Below are positions 1 through 7,862 of a DNA stretch of 64,000 bases, piece after piece (the stretch's first letter is position 1; every line of letters begins with the position of its first letter). Source of the DNA: Myxococcales bacterium (GTDB taxonomy: Bacteria; Lernaellota; Lernaellaia; Lernaellales; Lernaellaceae); NCBI GenBank assembly GCA_012517325.1, contig JAAYVF010000130.1:1-64000 (forward strand), read 5' to 3'. Position numbers and translations under genes: made by a program. The notes below the pieces were generated by a model that did no database searches, was not told the DNA's origin, and was given only the letters and a program-made list of their open reading frames with translations.

Positions 1-1
1 C

Positions 2-175
2 AGTTTCTGGATTCTCGGGTATCCCGTGTCAAGTTCTCCGACCAGCGCTACTGTCACCTTGACGGACGGCGTTTCTTATCCATCGAGAGGAATGACCGTC
101 CACGCCAACGCGGTCAATATCCTCTACACCGAGCCGTTCGGAGGCTCGACAAACCCCGGTTGTTCCGAGGAATAA
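2..175 (+). CDS. C-terminal fragment of an unknown protein (5' end outside window)
   Basis: An open frame enters from the left edge and stops with TAA at 173-175, giving 57 residues that end in GCSEE. A rho-independent-like hairpin follows at 198-238, which supports a true gene end. The visible part is Ser/Thr-rich with beta-strand-like character and one cysteine, as in secreted proteins, but I recognise no family. The fragment is too short for a functional call. Confidence 0.5.
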   Translation, partial: SFWILGYPVSSSPTSATVTLTDGVSYPSRGMTVHANAVNILYTEPFGGSTNPGCSEE

Positions 176-197
176 TTCGTCACGGCTGAACCGAATC

Positions 198-238
198 GAG
201 CGGTCGGGGGCCAGTGCCTCTCGGCCGCTTTTGCTTTT
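198..238 (+). terminator. Probable rho-independent terminator
   Basis: The arms AGCGGTCG (199-206) and CGGCCGCT (222-229) pair with one G-T wobble, with extra G/C pairing inside the loop, and are followed by TTTTGCTTTT. It sits 23 bases after the stop of the partial gene at the left edge. Confidence 0.6.
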
Positions 239-466
239 CGGCGCGTAGAAAGAAGTGGCGATAATTGTCGCGCTTATCAGGAATGGTTCTTAATAATTAA
301 TGTAAGGCAGGCGCAAACGATCCCGACTATTTGATTGGAAGGCAGGATACCGCGACTCTGGACCTGAAACAAAGCCTTCCACTCGTCAGCGAGGGAATCA
401 TTCCCTCACTTAAAGGGCTTCTATCCATCCTCTCTTCTGGCGGGTTCCAAACGGAGCCCGTCATCT

Positions 467-1198
467 TTATTTTTTCAGGCCGGCGACCCGGCGAAAGAGG
501 CCGGCGGGCACGAAGCGCAAAAAGCCCATGCCGATTCGCATCGGCAGCGGGAAATTGATCGTCAACCGATTGCGTTCGATCCCGGCCAGAATATAGTCCG
601 CCGCCTTCTCCGCCGACCAGAGGAAAAGCATTTTCTCTTTGTTTTTCGCCGTCATGGGCGTGGCGACGAATCCCGGATGCACGACCAGAAACTCGATCCC
701 GCTCTTTCGACCGTAGGTCACGCGGAATGATTCCATCAAGACCGAAACCGCCGCTTTGCTGGCGCAATAGGCGGCCGCGCCGGGCAATCCGCGGTATGCG
801 GCCAGACTGGACATCGCGACGAACTTTCCCGAGCCCCGTTGCGCCATGCGGGGATACAATTCATTCATGACGTGAAGAACACCGAAATAGTTGGTGGCGA
901 AGGTTCGCTGGTGCACGGCAAGGTTGATCGCCTCGGGCGGATCAAGATCGCCGATCCCGGCATTTAAGATCGCCACATCCGGCACTTGCGGCAATTGGGC
1001 GCAAACGGCCTTGACGTCCTCGTATCGGGTAACGTCGCAGGCGAAGGCGAAGAAACGGTCGGGATATCGCTTCGCGGTCTCGTTAAGCACTTCCACTCGA
1101 CGCGCCAATCCGTAAACCGTCTGGCCGCGGTCGCACAACAAACGCGCCATGGCGGCGCCCATTCCCGACGATGCTCCGGTGATTAGAAAAATCGCCAT
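467..1198 (-). CDS. Short-chain dehydrogenase/reductase (SDR) family oxidoreductase
   Basis: A 243-residue classical SDR, the usual family length. It shows the NAD(P)-binding TGASSGMG at residues 7-14, an NAG motif at 79-81, the catalytic serine region MSS near 129-131 and the catalytic YCASK (Y144, K148). Members reduce or oxidise alcohols and ketones with NAD(P)(H); the substrate cannot be read from the sequence. The basic C-terminal region (residues 205-243) is amphipathic or hydrophobic and may touch the membrane. It is a single gene, convergent with the partial gene at the left edge and divergent from the PEBP-like lipoprotein. Confidence 0.9.
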   Translation of the reverse strand: MAIFLITGASSGMGAAMARLLCDRGQTVYGLARRVEVLNETAKRYPDRFFAFACDVTRYEDVKAVCAQLPQVPDVAILNAGIGDLDPPEAINLAVHQRTFATNYFGVLHVMNELYPRMAQRGSGKFVAMSSLAAYRGLPGAAAYCASKAAVSVLMESFRVTYGRKSGIEFLVVHPGFVATPMTAKNKEKMLFLWSAEKAADYILAGIERNRLTINFPLPMRIGMGFLRFVPAGLFRRVAGLKK

Positions 1199-1327
1199 TG
1201 TCCACTCCTGACACCGATAAAATATGGGTTCGCTTGCTTGGACAAAAACGGGTCATTATTTTCCTCGCAGACCAATTGTTCGACTGCCGGTGAAGCGCCA
1301 CTATAAGCATGATTCAAGGAGAAGGCC

Positions 1328-1936
1328 ATGAAAAACGTGTCGGTGCTTTTCGCGATTTTTTTGGTATTGACGGGCGGTTTGTTCCTGGTCAATTGCGACT
1401 GTGGCGGGGCAAGCGACGACAGCGACTCGACCGGCAACGATTCGACGCCCGCGGCCGCCGGTTCGTTCGCTCTGACCTCCCCGGCCTACGTGAGCGCGGG
1501 AACGATTCCCCTCAAGTACGCCTGCGCGGAAAAAGGCGGACAAAACCTTTCGATTCCCCTGGCCTGGAGCAACGCGCCGGCGGAAACCCTCGCCTTTGCC
1601 CTGACGCTGAAAGATCCGGACGCGCCGAACGGGACGGTCGTTCATTGGGGATTGATCAACATCCCGAACGACTCGGGGCAACTCAACGAGGGGATCGGCG
1701 GCCAGAACTTGCCGAGTGGATCCTGGGAAACGCTCAATTATCGAGAGGAAATCGGCTATGGCGGCCCCTGCCCGCCGGCCGGCCAATCGCACCGCTACAT
1801 TTTCACTCTCCATGCCCTGAGCAAGGAATTCGCCAAACCGGCGAGCCATCAGTCGGTAGGGGAGATTCAGAGTGAGTTGGATCAAGCGACCATCGCCAAA
1901 GCCACCTTGATGGGTTACTACCCGACCAAGCCGTGA
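1328..1936 (+). CDS. YbhB/YbcL (PEBP, Raf-kinase-inhibitor-like) family lipoprotein
   Basis: 202 residues. A hydrophobic signal segment ends at Cys23, which probably is lipidated, although Asn at -1 is not the usual lipobox residue. A Ser/Asp/Ala-rich linker (about 28-45) leads into a PEBP domain with the family signatures DPDAPNG, VHWGLINIP and GYGGPCPP. Bacterial PEBP proteins bind small anionic ligands; their roles are poorly known. An AAGGAG-type ribosome binding site (caaggagaaggcc) precedes the ATG. A TATAAG box at 1302-1307 could be a -10, but no good -35 is seen. The call of family is firm; the biological role is unknown. Confidence 0.85.
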   Translation: MKNVSVLFAIFLVLTGGLFLVNCDCGGASDDSDSTGNDSTPAAAGSFALTSPAYVSAGTIPLKYACAEKGGQNLSIPLAWSNAPAETLAFALTLKDPDAPNGTVVHWGLINIPNDSGQLNEGIGGQNLPSGSWETLNYREEIGYGGPCPPAGQSHRYIFTLHALSKEFAKPASHQSVGEIQSELDQATIAKATLMGYYPTKP

Positions 1937-1974
1937 CGGCCGATCCGGTTTTTTCCGCGCCACAAGTAAAGGAA

Positions 1975-2002
1975 TTGAAATTCTTTTTTTACGTCTTATA
2001 AT
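1975..2002 (+). promoter_or_regulatory. Strong sigma70-like promoter before the subtilase gene
   Basis: TTGAAA at 1975-1980 and a perfect TATAAT at 1997-2002 are separated by 16 bases. The leader to the ATG at 2116 would be about 105 bases. Confidence 0.7.
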
Positions 2003-2115
2003 CCGTCAGTCAAAGCGAACGGCACACGAGGTGTCGTTTCGGCTTTACGGTTAGGGAAACGGTAAACCAACGGGTCGGTTTATCCGCAGGATCCACACTA
2101 GCAGAGGGCTACTAC

Positions 2116-4845
2116 ATGCTTAGAAGAATCATCCCCTTCATGTTGCTTCTTTTCTTCGTGGGAGCGACCGGAGCACAGGCGGCTTGGGTCGATCCCAATC
2201 TGACGAAGGAAATATCCGAAAACGGCCAGGACGATTGGGTAGGCGTTTACGTCGTACTCCAAGACCAGGTCGATCTGCGCGGCCTGTTGGCCGAACTGAA
2301 AGAAGAAAACGCCAGCCTCGCCCGCCGGCACTACGAAGTGATTACGGCGTTGCAGGAAAAAGCGGCGGAAACCCAGCCGGAATTTCTGAGCGAGATGCGC
2401 TCGGCCAAGGCCGCGAATCTGGTGAAGAGCATTCACCCCTTCTGGATCGCCAACGCGGTGGCGCTGACCATCAAGCCGACGTTCCTGAACGAATTGAAAG
2501 ATCACCCGGACATCAGCTCGATTTTCCTGGATTACCAGATCGAATTGATCACGCCGGTGGCGGTGAAAAGCTCCGCGGCGGCCGGCAAGGGCGTTGAAAA
2601 CGGCATCACCGTTTCGCGCGCGCCGGAACTGTGGAACATCGGCATCGACGGCACCGGCCGCCTGGCCTGCGACCAGGACACCGGCGCCGATAGCACGCAC
2701 CCGGCGTTCGGTAGCCGTTGGCGCGGCAATGACGCGGGCGTCACCCCGGCGGAAGCCTGGTTCGATCCGGTCTACAACGAAACCACCCCGTCCGACTCCG
2801 GCCAGCACGGCACCCACACCCTGGGCACCATCCTGGGCGACGACGGCGGCAGCAACCAGATCGGCATGGCGCCGGGCGCGAAATGGATCGGCGCCAAGAC
2901 GATCGACACCCCGGGCGGCAACATCTTCACCGACGCGGTCGCCGCGTTCGAATGGGCGGCGGATCCGGACGAAAATCCGAGCACCATGGACGACGTTCCC
3001 GACGTGGTCAATAATTCGTGGGGCTTGTCCCAGAGCTATTACGGTTCCTGCCGCAACGACTTCAACGCCTCGATCGTCGGCTGCGAGGCGGCCGGCGTGA
3101 CCGTGGTGTTCGCGGCCGGCAACGAAGGATCGAGTTCGCGAACCCTGCGTTCGCCGGGCAACCAGATCATGAGCGACGTGCAGGTCTTCTCGATCGCCGC
3201 CCTGAACCAGGACGGCACGACCGCCGCGAGCTTCTCCAGCCGTGGTCCGTCGGATTGCGACGGCACGACGATCAAACCCGAAGTCTCCGCGGTCGGCGTC
3301 GACGTGCGCAGCGCCATGCCGGGTGGCGGCTACCAACTGATGAGCGGCACCTCGATGGCGACCCCGCACGTCGCCGGCGCGGTGGTTCTGCTCAAGCAGG
3401 CCTACCCGGAAGCCACTCCGGAAGACATCAAGACCGCGCTGTACATGTCGGCCGTCGACCTGGGCACCGCGGGCGAGGATAACACCTTCGGCCGCGGTCG
3501 CATCGACATGATCGAGGCCTACAACTGGCTGACCGTCCACATGATCACCCCGGACGGCCGCATCGTGCTGGATCGCGACGGCTACTACAGCTGCGACGAC
3601 ATCATCACCATCACCGTGACCGACGAGGATCTGACCGGCGCAAGCATCAACGTGAACGTCGCCAGCACCAGCGTGCCGGCGGGCATCACCGTCGCTTTGG
3701 CCGAAACCTCCAACGCGCACATCTACCGCGGCACCGTGACGACCGTCGCGGCGGCCGATCTCGATCTGGCCGACGGCGACACGATCACCGCCACCTACAT
3801 CGACGCGAATGACGGCAACGGGCACACCAACGTGACCAAGACCGACACGGCCACCGCCGATTGCCTCGCGCCGACCTTCGCGGGCCTGCAATCCGCCACC
3901 CCGGGCGACTACCAGGTCGTCCTGGGCTGGAACGCCGCGTCCGACCTCAACCCGGTCGTTTATTACATCTATCGTTCGCTGACTTCCGGCGTCTACGCTT
4001 TTGACACCCCGTTGGCTTCAACCAGCGCGCTGACCTACACCGATGAAACCGCCGAAAACGGCACCACCTACTACTATGTGGTGCGCGCGGCCGACACCGT
4101 GGGCAACGAAGACGACAACACCATCGAACTCGACGCCCTGCCCGTCGGCCCGGACCGCCTCTTCACCGAGGATTGGGATTCCAAGGCCATCGGCGACTGG
4201 GAAATCGTCAACGGCGGTTGCAGCGGCACCTGGACGGTCGACAACCCCGGCGAGCGCTCCTCGCCCTATTGGCAGGACAACTTCGTGATCGCCGACTGCT
4301 CGACCTGCATCTTCGGCAACTTCGACGATTACCTGACCTCTCCGAGCATCGATACGCGCCACTACACCGATCTCGAACTGCGCTATTCGCACGAGTATTG
4401 GAAGGGCGGCCTGTTTGAAACGGTGATCGTCGACATCTCCGCCGACAACGGCACCACCTGGACCCAACTGAAAAAATACAACGACGACGCGGAAGGCGAG
4501 GAAGCGCTGACGCTGCCCGCCACCGTCGAGGGCCGGGCTCACTTCAAGTTCCGCTATCACTACGGCGCCAGCGCCCTGATGGGCTACTTCTGGGGCATCG
4601 ACAACATCGAAGTGACCGGTTGGCCCGACGGCACCGGCGATGACGATGACGACGACGATACGGCTCCGGATGACGATGACGACGACAACGACGACGCCAG
4701 CCCGGATGACGACGACACCACCGGCGACGACGATGCCGGCGATGACGATGTCGCCGACGACGACGCGGCCGACGATGATGCCGCCGATGATGACAACGAC
4801 AGCGGCGACGACGACGACAACGACGATTCCGGCTGCGGTTGCTGA
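2116..4845 (+). CDS. Secreted S8 (subtilisin-like) serine protease with Asp-rich SGCGC C-terminal tail
   Basis: 909 residues. A signal peptide (1-22, cut after AQA) is followed by an inhibitor-I9-like propeptide region (about 35-145). The catalytic triad of clan SB is visible: D188 in DTGAD, H231 in HGTHT, and S413 in SGTSMATPHVAG, with the oxyanion N336 in AAGNEG. A fibronectin-III-like region (about 590-680) and a jelly-roll-like module (about 685-838) follow. From about 840 the protein is nearly all Asp with Ala/Asn/Ser and ends DDSGCGC. It should be exported and probably cell-surface bound or released. The same tail occurs on the GPI-PLD-like protein at 59059, which suggests a shared sorting or anchoring signal. 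It has its own promoter and terminator. Confidence 0.92.
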   Translation: MLRRIIPFMLLLFFVGATGAQAAWVDPNLTKEISENGQDDWVGVYVVLQDQVDLRGLLAELKEENASLARRHYEVITALQEKAAETQPEFLSEMRSAKAANLVKSIHPFWIANAVALTIKPTFLNELKDHPDISSIFLDYQIELITPVAVKSSAAAGKGVENGITVSRAPELWNIGIDGTGRLACDQDTGADSTHPAFGSRWRGNDAGVTPAEAWFDPVYNETTPSDSGQHGTHTLGTILGDDGGSNQIGMAPGAKWIGAKTIDTPGGNIFTDAVAAFEWAADPDENPSTMDDVPDVVNNSWGLSQSYYGSCRNDFNASIVGCEAAGVTVVFAAGNEGSSSRTLRSPGNQIMSDVQVFSIAALNQDGTTAASFSSRGPSDCDGTTIKPEVSAVGVDVRSAMPGGGYQLMSGTSMATPHVAGAVVLLKQAYPEATPEDIKTALYMSAVDLGTAGEDNTFGRGRIDMIEAYNWLTVHMITPDGRIVLDRDGYYSCDDIITITVTDEDLTGASINVNVASTSVPAGITVALAETSNAHIYRGTVTTVAAADLDLADGDTITATYIDANDGNGHTNVTKTDTATADCLAPTFAGLQSATPGDYQVVLGWNAASDLNPVVYYIYRSLTSGVYAFDTPLASTSALTYTDETAENGTTYYYVVRAADTVGNEDDNTIELDALPVGPDRLFTEDWDSKAIGDWEIVNGGCSGTWTVDNPGERSSPYWQDNFVIADCSTCIFGNFDDYLTSPSIDTRHYTDLELRYSHEYWKGGLFETVIVDISADNGTTWTQLKKYNDDAEGEEALTLPATVEGRAHFKFRYHYGASALMGYFWGIDNIEVTGWPDGTGDDDDDDDTAPDDDDDDNDDASPDDDDTTGDDDAGDDDVADDDAADDDAADDDNDSGDDDDNDDSGCGC

Positions 4846-4870
4846 TAAAACCGCGCTACCGTTGAAACAA

Positions 4871-4902
4871 AAGGCCGTCCCCTTCGGGGGGCGGCCTTTT
4901 TC
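4871..4902 (+). terminator. Rho-independent terminator after the subtilase gene
   Basis: Arms AAGGCCG and CGGCCTT plus inner C/G pairs form a strong hairpin, followed by TTTTTCTT. It begins 25 bases after the stop codon. Confidence 0.85.
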
Positions 4903-4931
4903 TTAGGCGGTCAAGATCCGTCGCCGGCGGG

Positions 4932-5723
4932 TTATTGCGGTTGGTCGGCGATCAAAGTCGGTTCCGGGGATGAAATTTCGGGCTCGGCCAGTTTTTCATG
5001 CCGAATCCACCAAATGGCGACTCCGGTCAGTAGAACCAGCAATCCTTCCGCAACCCAGATATTGGCGAGTTTCATCGCGGTGACCGCGACCAGATTCAAC
5101 AAGCCGTGGGCGGCGATCGCCGCCAGCCACCAGCGAACGGCGCGCCGGCCGGCCCGAACCGCCCGCAGAACGAGCAAGGTGAACGCAATGTGGGCGAAGG
5201 TGGCCAGGATTCTTTCCACGCTGCCGACCAGCGGCATGTAGAGCGGCAGCACTTCCAGTTGCGCCCGGACCTCCTGGACGGCCGCCGGCAATTTCGCCAC
5301 GGGCGCGAACAACAGGTACAGGTTGCCGATCATCGAGCCGAAGCCGAGGAACAGCATTTCCATACCGCTGTGCCCGAGGCCGAAAAACACGCCGTTGTGC
5401 CAGCGATGCGGCGGTTTCAAGATATACCGCAGCACCAGATAACGGCCGCTTTCTTCAAACAGACCGGCGGTGAAGCACAGCATGACCAGCCACGACCATT
5501 CGATCACGGGGCTGCTTTTGATCCAATCCGCCAAAAAATGCGAAGCGAGCTGAACCGCCGGGACGCGGGTCATGATCTGAAAGACGAAAAAAGTCACGTA
5601 CCCGAGGATGAAATAAAGCCACTTCCCGTCGGTTTTCTTACGCCAGATAATCCCAGCGACGATCGGGAAAAGCAGATTGAATAAACCGACCAGGACCAGC
5701 GTGACGATCAGCGGAATATTCAT
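4932..5723 (-). CDS. YhfC-type (PF10086-like) intramembrane metalloprotease family protein
   Basis: About 263 residues with roughly seven hydrophobic membrane segments. Conserved-looking motifs FEESGRY, GLGHSGMEM and a later HIAFTLLV carry Glu and His residues inside membrane segments, as in the YhfC family, which is thought to be related to CAAX/Bce-type intramembrane proteases. I chose the ATG at 5723 (protein begins MNIPLIV) because AAGGGGA lies 11 bases upstream; an upstream start at 5780 would add 19 polar residues. The substrate is unknown. It is divergent from mutY and has no obvious operon partner. Confidence 0.7.
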   Translation of the reverse strand: MNIPLIVTLVLVGLFNLLFPIVAGIIWRKKTDGKWLYFILGYVTFFVFQIMTRVPAVQLASHFLADWIKSSPVIEWSWLVMLCFTAGLFEESGRYLVLRYILKPPHRWHNGVFFGLGHSGMEMLFLGFGSMIGNLYLLFAPVAKLPAAVQEVRAQLEVLPLYMPLVGSVERILATFAHIAFTLLVLRAVRAGRRAVRWWLAAIAAHGLLNLVAVTAMKLANIWVAEGLLVLLTGVAIWWIRHEKLAEPEISSPEPTLIADQPQ

Positions 5724-5873
5724 GGGCCGAAAAATCCCCTTGGTTTCGTCCGCTTTAGCACGATTGACCTCCCCCGGCAATTTGGAATACCCGAGCTATA
5801 TCTCCAACCCGCGTGAGCTTTGAGCGATATTCCGGATGAAGGCCGGGGCCGATCGGGTTATATTAAAGGCGAA

Positions 5874-6974
5874 ATGAGAACCACGGCCCCGAGTCTCACC
5901 CCCATCCGAAAAAACGCGTTGCGGCGACAATTAACGGCTTGGTTCCGCGCCAATGCCCGCGAATTTCCCTGGCGAAGCGAACCGACGCCATACCGCGTCT
6001 GGGTCTGCGAGATCATGGCCCAACAGACGCGCTTGGAGACCGTATTGCCGTATTTCGAGCGATTCACGACGCGGTTTCCGGATATCGCTGCCCTCGCCGC
6101 CGCTTCCGAGGATGACGTCCTGGCGCTCTGGTCGGGGCTGGGCTATTACAGCCGGGCGCGTCATCTTTGGCGCGCGGCGCGAATGCTCGTCGACGATTTC
6201 GCCGGCGAACTGCCGCACGATTCGGCGGCCTTGCAGTCGTTGCCCGGCATCGGCCGCTACACCGCCGGCGCCATCCTTTCCCTTGCTTTCCGGCAATCGG
6301 CCCCGATTCTGGACGGCAACGTCAGTCGCGTGCTGGCGCGGTTGTTCGCCCTCGAAACGGATATCCGTTCGACGGAAACGCGGCATGTTCTTTGGCGGCT
6401 GGCGGCCGAATTGGTGCCGGAGCGTAATCCTCATCTTTTCAATGAGGGCCTGATGGAACTGGGCGCGCTGATTTGCACGCCCACCCGTCCGGCCTGCGGT
6501 TCCTGTCCGCTACGGCGGCAATGTCTGGCCCTGGCGCAGGAGAAAACCGAAATTCTGCCGAGGCGCGGAAAAGCGGCGCCGGCTCGCGCGGTCGACTTGC
6601 TAGTCGCGGCGATTTTCAACCGCCACGGACGGGTTCTGCTGTTGCGCAATGAATCGATAGGCTTGTTCGGCGGTTTGTGGGCATTGCCGCAGATCGCGGC
6701 TAACCGCCGGGATTCGATTCGTGTCGATAAACAAGAATTGAGCGGCTTTTGCCGCGAGTTGCTCGGCGCATCCCCGGCAAAATGGGATCGCGTCGGGAAA
6801 GCGGAACATCAACTGAGCCACCGCCGGTTGATCGCCACGGTTTATCGCGGCCGGCTCGACCGGATGGAACCGACACTCGCGCGGCCGCATCGTTGGATCG
6901 ACCCGCTGAAACCGCCGGCCGATCTCGCCCTGGCGGCGTTTACCCGCAAATTGCTGCGGTTGGGCAAGGAATGA
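5874..6974 (+). CDS. mutY: A/G-specific adenine glycosylase MutY
   Basis: 366 residues from the ATG at 5874. The enzyme removes adenine mispaired with 8-oxoguanine. It has a HhH-GPD domain with catalytic E46 (VCEIMAQQTR), the hairpin LPGIGRYTAG, and D147 in ILDGNVSR. The [4Fe-4S] loop C201-x6-C208-x2-C211-x5-C217 is intact, and a NUDIX-like 8-oxoG recognition domain makes up the C-terminal third (from about 240). A TTG at 5820 could add 18 residues, but the ATG fits the family better. A TATATT at 5859-5864 would give a very short leader. The stop overlaps the next start in ATGA, so mutY and the sirtuin gene are probably translationally coupled. Confidence 0.95.
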   Translation: MRTTAPSLTPIRKNALRRQLTAWFRANAREFPWRSEPTPYRVWVCEIMAQQTRLETVLPYFERFTTRFPDIAALAAASEDDVLALWSGLGYYSRARHLWRAARMLVDDFAGELPHDSAALQSLPGIGRYTAGAILSLAFRQSAPILDGNVSRVLARLFALETDIRSTETRHVLWRLAAELVPERNPHLFNEGLMELGALICTPTRPACGSCPLRRQCLALAQEKTEILPRRGKAAPARAVDLLVAAIFNRHGRVLLLRNESIGLFGGLWALPQIAANRRDSIRVDKQELSGFCRELLGASPAKWDRVGKAEHQLSHRRLIATVYRGRLDRMEPTLARPHRWIDPLKPPADLALAAFTRKLLRLGKE

Positions 6975-7717
6975 ACCCGATGGAAGAAAAAATCACGGAA
7001 CTGGCGCGGCGGATCGGGCAGGCGAAAAAAATCGTGGTCTTGTCCGGCGCCGGCTTGTCGGCCGAGAGCGGCATCCCCACGTTTCGCGGCGCCGACGGAC
7101 TTTGGCAGAAATACAACATCTTCGAAATCGCCACCCCCGAAGCCTTCGAACGCGATCCGGAAATGGTGTGGGGGTTTTACAACCAGCGGCGGACCGACGC
7201 GCTGGCTTGCGAACCCAATCCGGCGCACTACGCCTTGCGCGAACTGGAAGAACTGGTCCCGGACTTCCTGCACATCACCCAGAACGTGGACAACCTTGCG
7301 CAGCGGGTCGGCATGAAAAATATCCTGGAGTTGCATGGCAACCTGTTCGCCACCCGTTGTTCGCAGTGCGACAGCCCTCATCCGCATCTGGATGGGATCG
7401 TGCCTTTTCCCACTCATTGCCAACGCTGCGGCGCCCTGGTGCGGCCGGGAGTGGTCTGGTTCGGCGAATCGGTCAATAAAATCGGCGAGGCGGCGCACGC
7501 CTTGCGCGCTTGCCAAGTATTCCTGGTGATCGGCACCAGCGCTCAAGTGCAACCGGCGGCCTCGCTGGCGTTGCTGGCCAAGCAGCAAAATGCCTACGTG
7601 GCCGAATTTAATGTCGAGGAAACGGACTTGTCCGACACCCTGGATCTGTTGGTTCTCGGTCCGGCCGGCGAAACCCTGCCGAGGCTGATCGATCGGCTGA
7701 AACAACACGCCCGCTGA
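6971..7717 (+). CDS. cobB: NAD-dependent protein deacylase of the Sir2/CobB (SIRT5-like) class
   Basis: 248 residues. Sirtuins remove acyl groups from lysine using NAD+. Visible are GAGLSAESGIPTFR (26-39), QNVDNL (104-109), catalytic H122 in LHGN, and four zinc cysteines C130, C133, C150 and C153. A Tyr-x-x-Arg pair, Y70 and R73, matches the pair that lets class III sirtuins accept succinyl and malonyl groups, so desuccinylase activity is likely. The start is the ATG that overlaps the mutY stop (ATGA). An acyl-lysine eraser fits an organism rich in acyl-CoA metabolism. Confidence 0.94.
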   Translation: MNPMEEKITELARRIGQAKKIVVLSGAGLSAESGIPTFRGADGLWQKYNIFEIATPEAFERDPEMVWGFYNQRRTDALACEPNPAHYALRELEELVPDFLHITQNVDNLAQRVGMKNILELHGNLFATRCSQCDSPHPHLDGIVPFPTHCQRCGALVRPGVVWFGESVNKIGEAAHALRACQVFLVIGTSAQVQPAASLALLAKQQNAYVAEFNVEETDLSDTLDLLVLGPAGETLPRLIDRLKQHAR

Positions 7718-7738
7718 CCTAACCTCGCCCGGCCCTGG

Positions 7739-7767
7739 TTGGCGTTTATTTTTCGGGCGGCTATACT
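7739..7767 (+). promoter_or_regulatory. Probable sigma70-like promoter before tkt
   Basis: TTGGCG at 7739-7744 and TATACT at 7762-7767 with a 17-base spacer. The leader to the ATG at 7863 is about 89 bases. Confidence 0.55.
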
Positions 7768-7862
7768 GATCGCCGTTCACGGAAAGAAATCGAAGCGTTG
7801 CCGATTGGGAAAAAACCACGTTCGTTCACGATTTGCCGCGAGCCGCGAGGGAGTAAATCATC

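Noticed and set aside
2098-3891. 597-codon open frame on the minus strand
   Set aside because: It is the antisense of the subtilase gene; its Arg/Val/Gly-rich product reflects the GC-rich codons.
4584-4820. Ser-rich minus-strand frame
   Set aside because: It is the mirror of the Asp-rich tail (GAC/GAT read as GTC/TCG).
5820-5873. TTG start giving longer MutY
   Set aside because: The ATG at 5874 fits MutY better and a -10-like box falls in the longer form.
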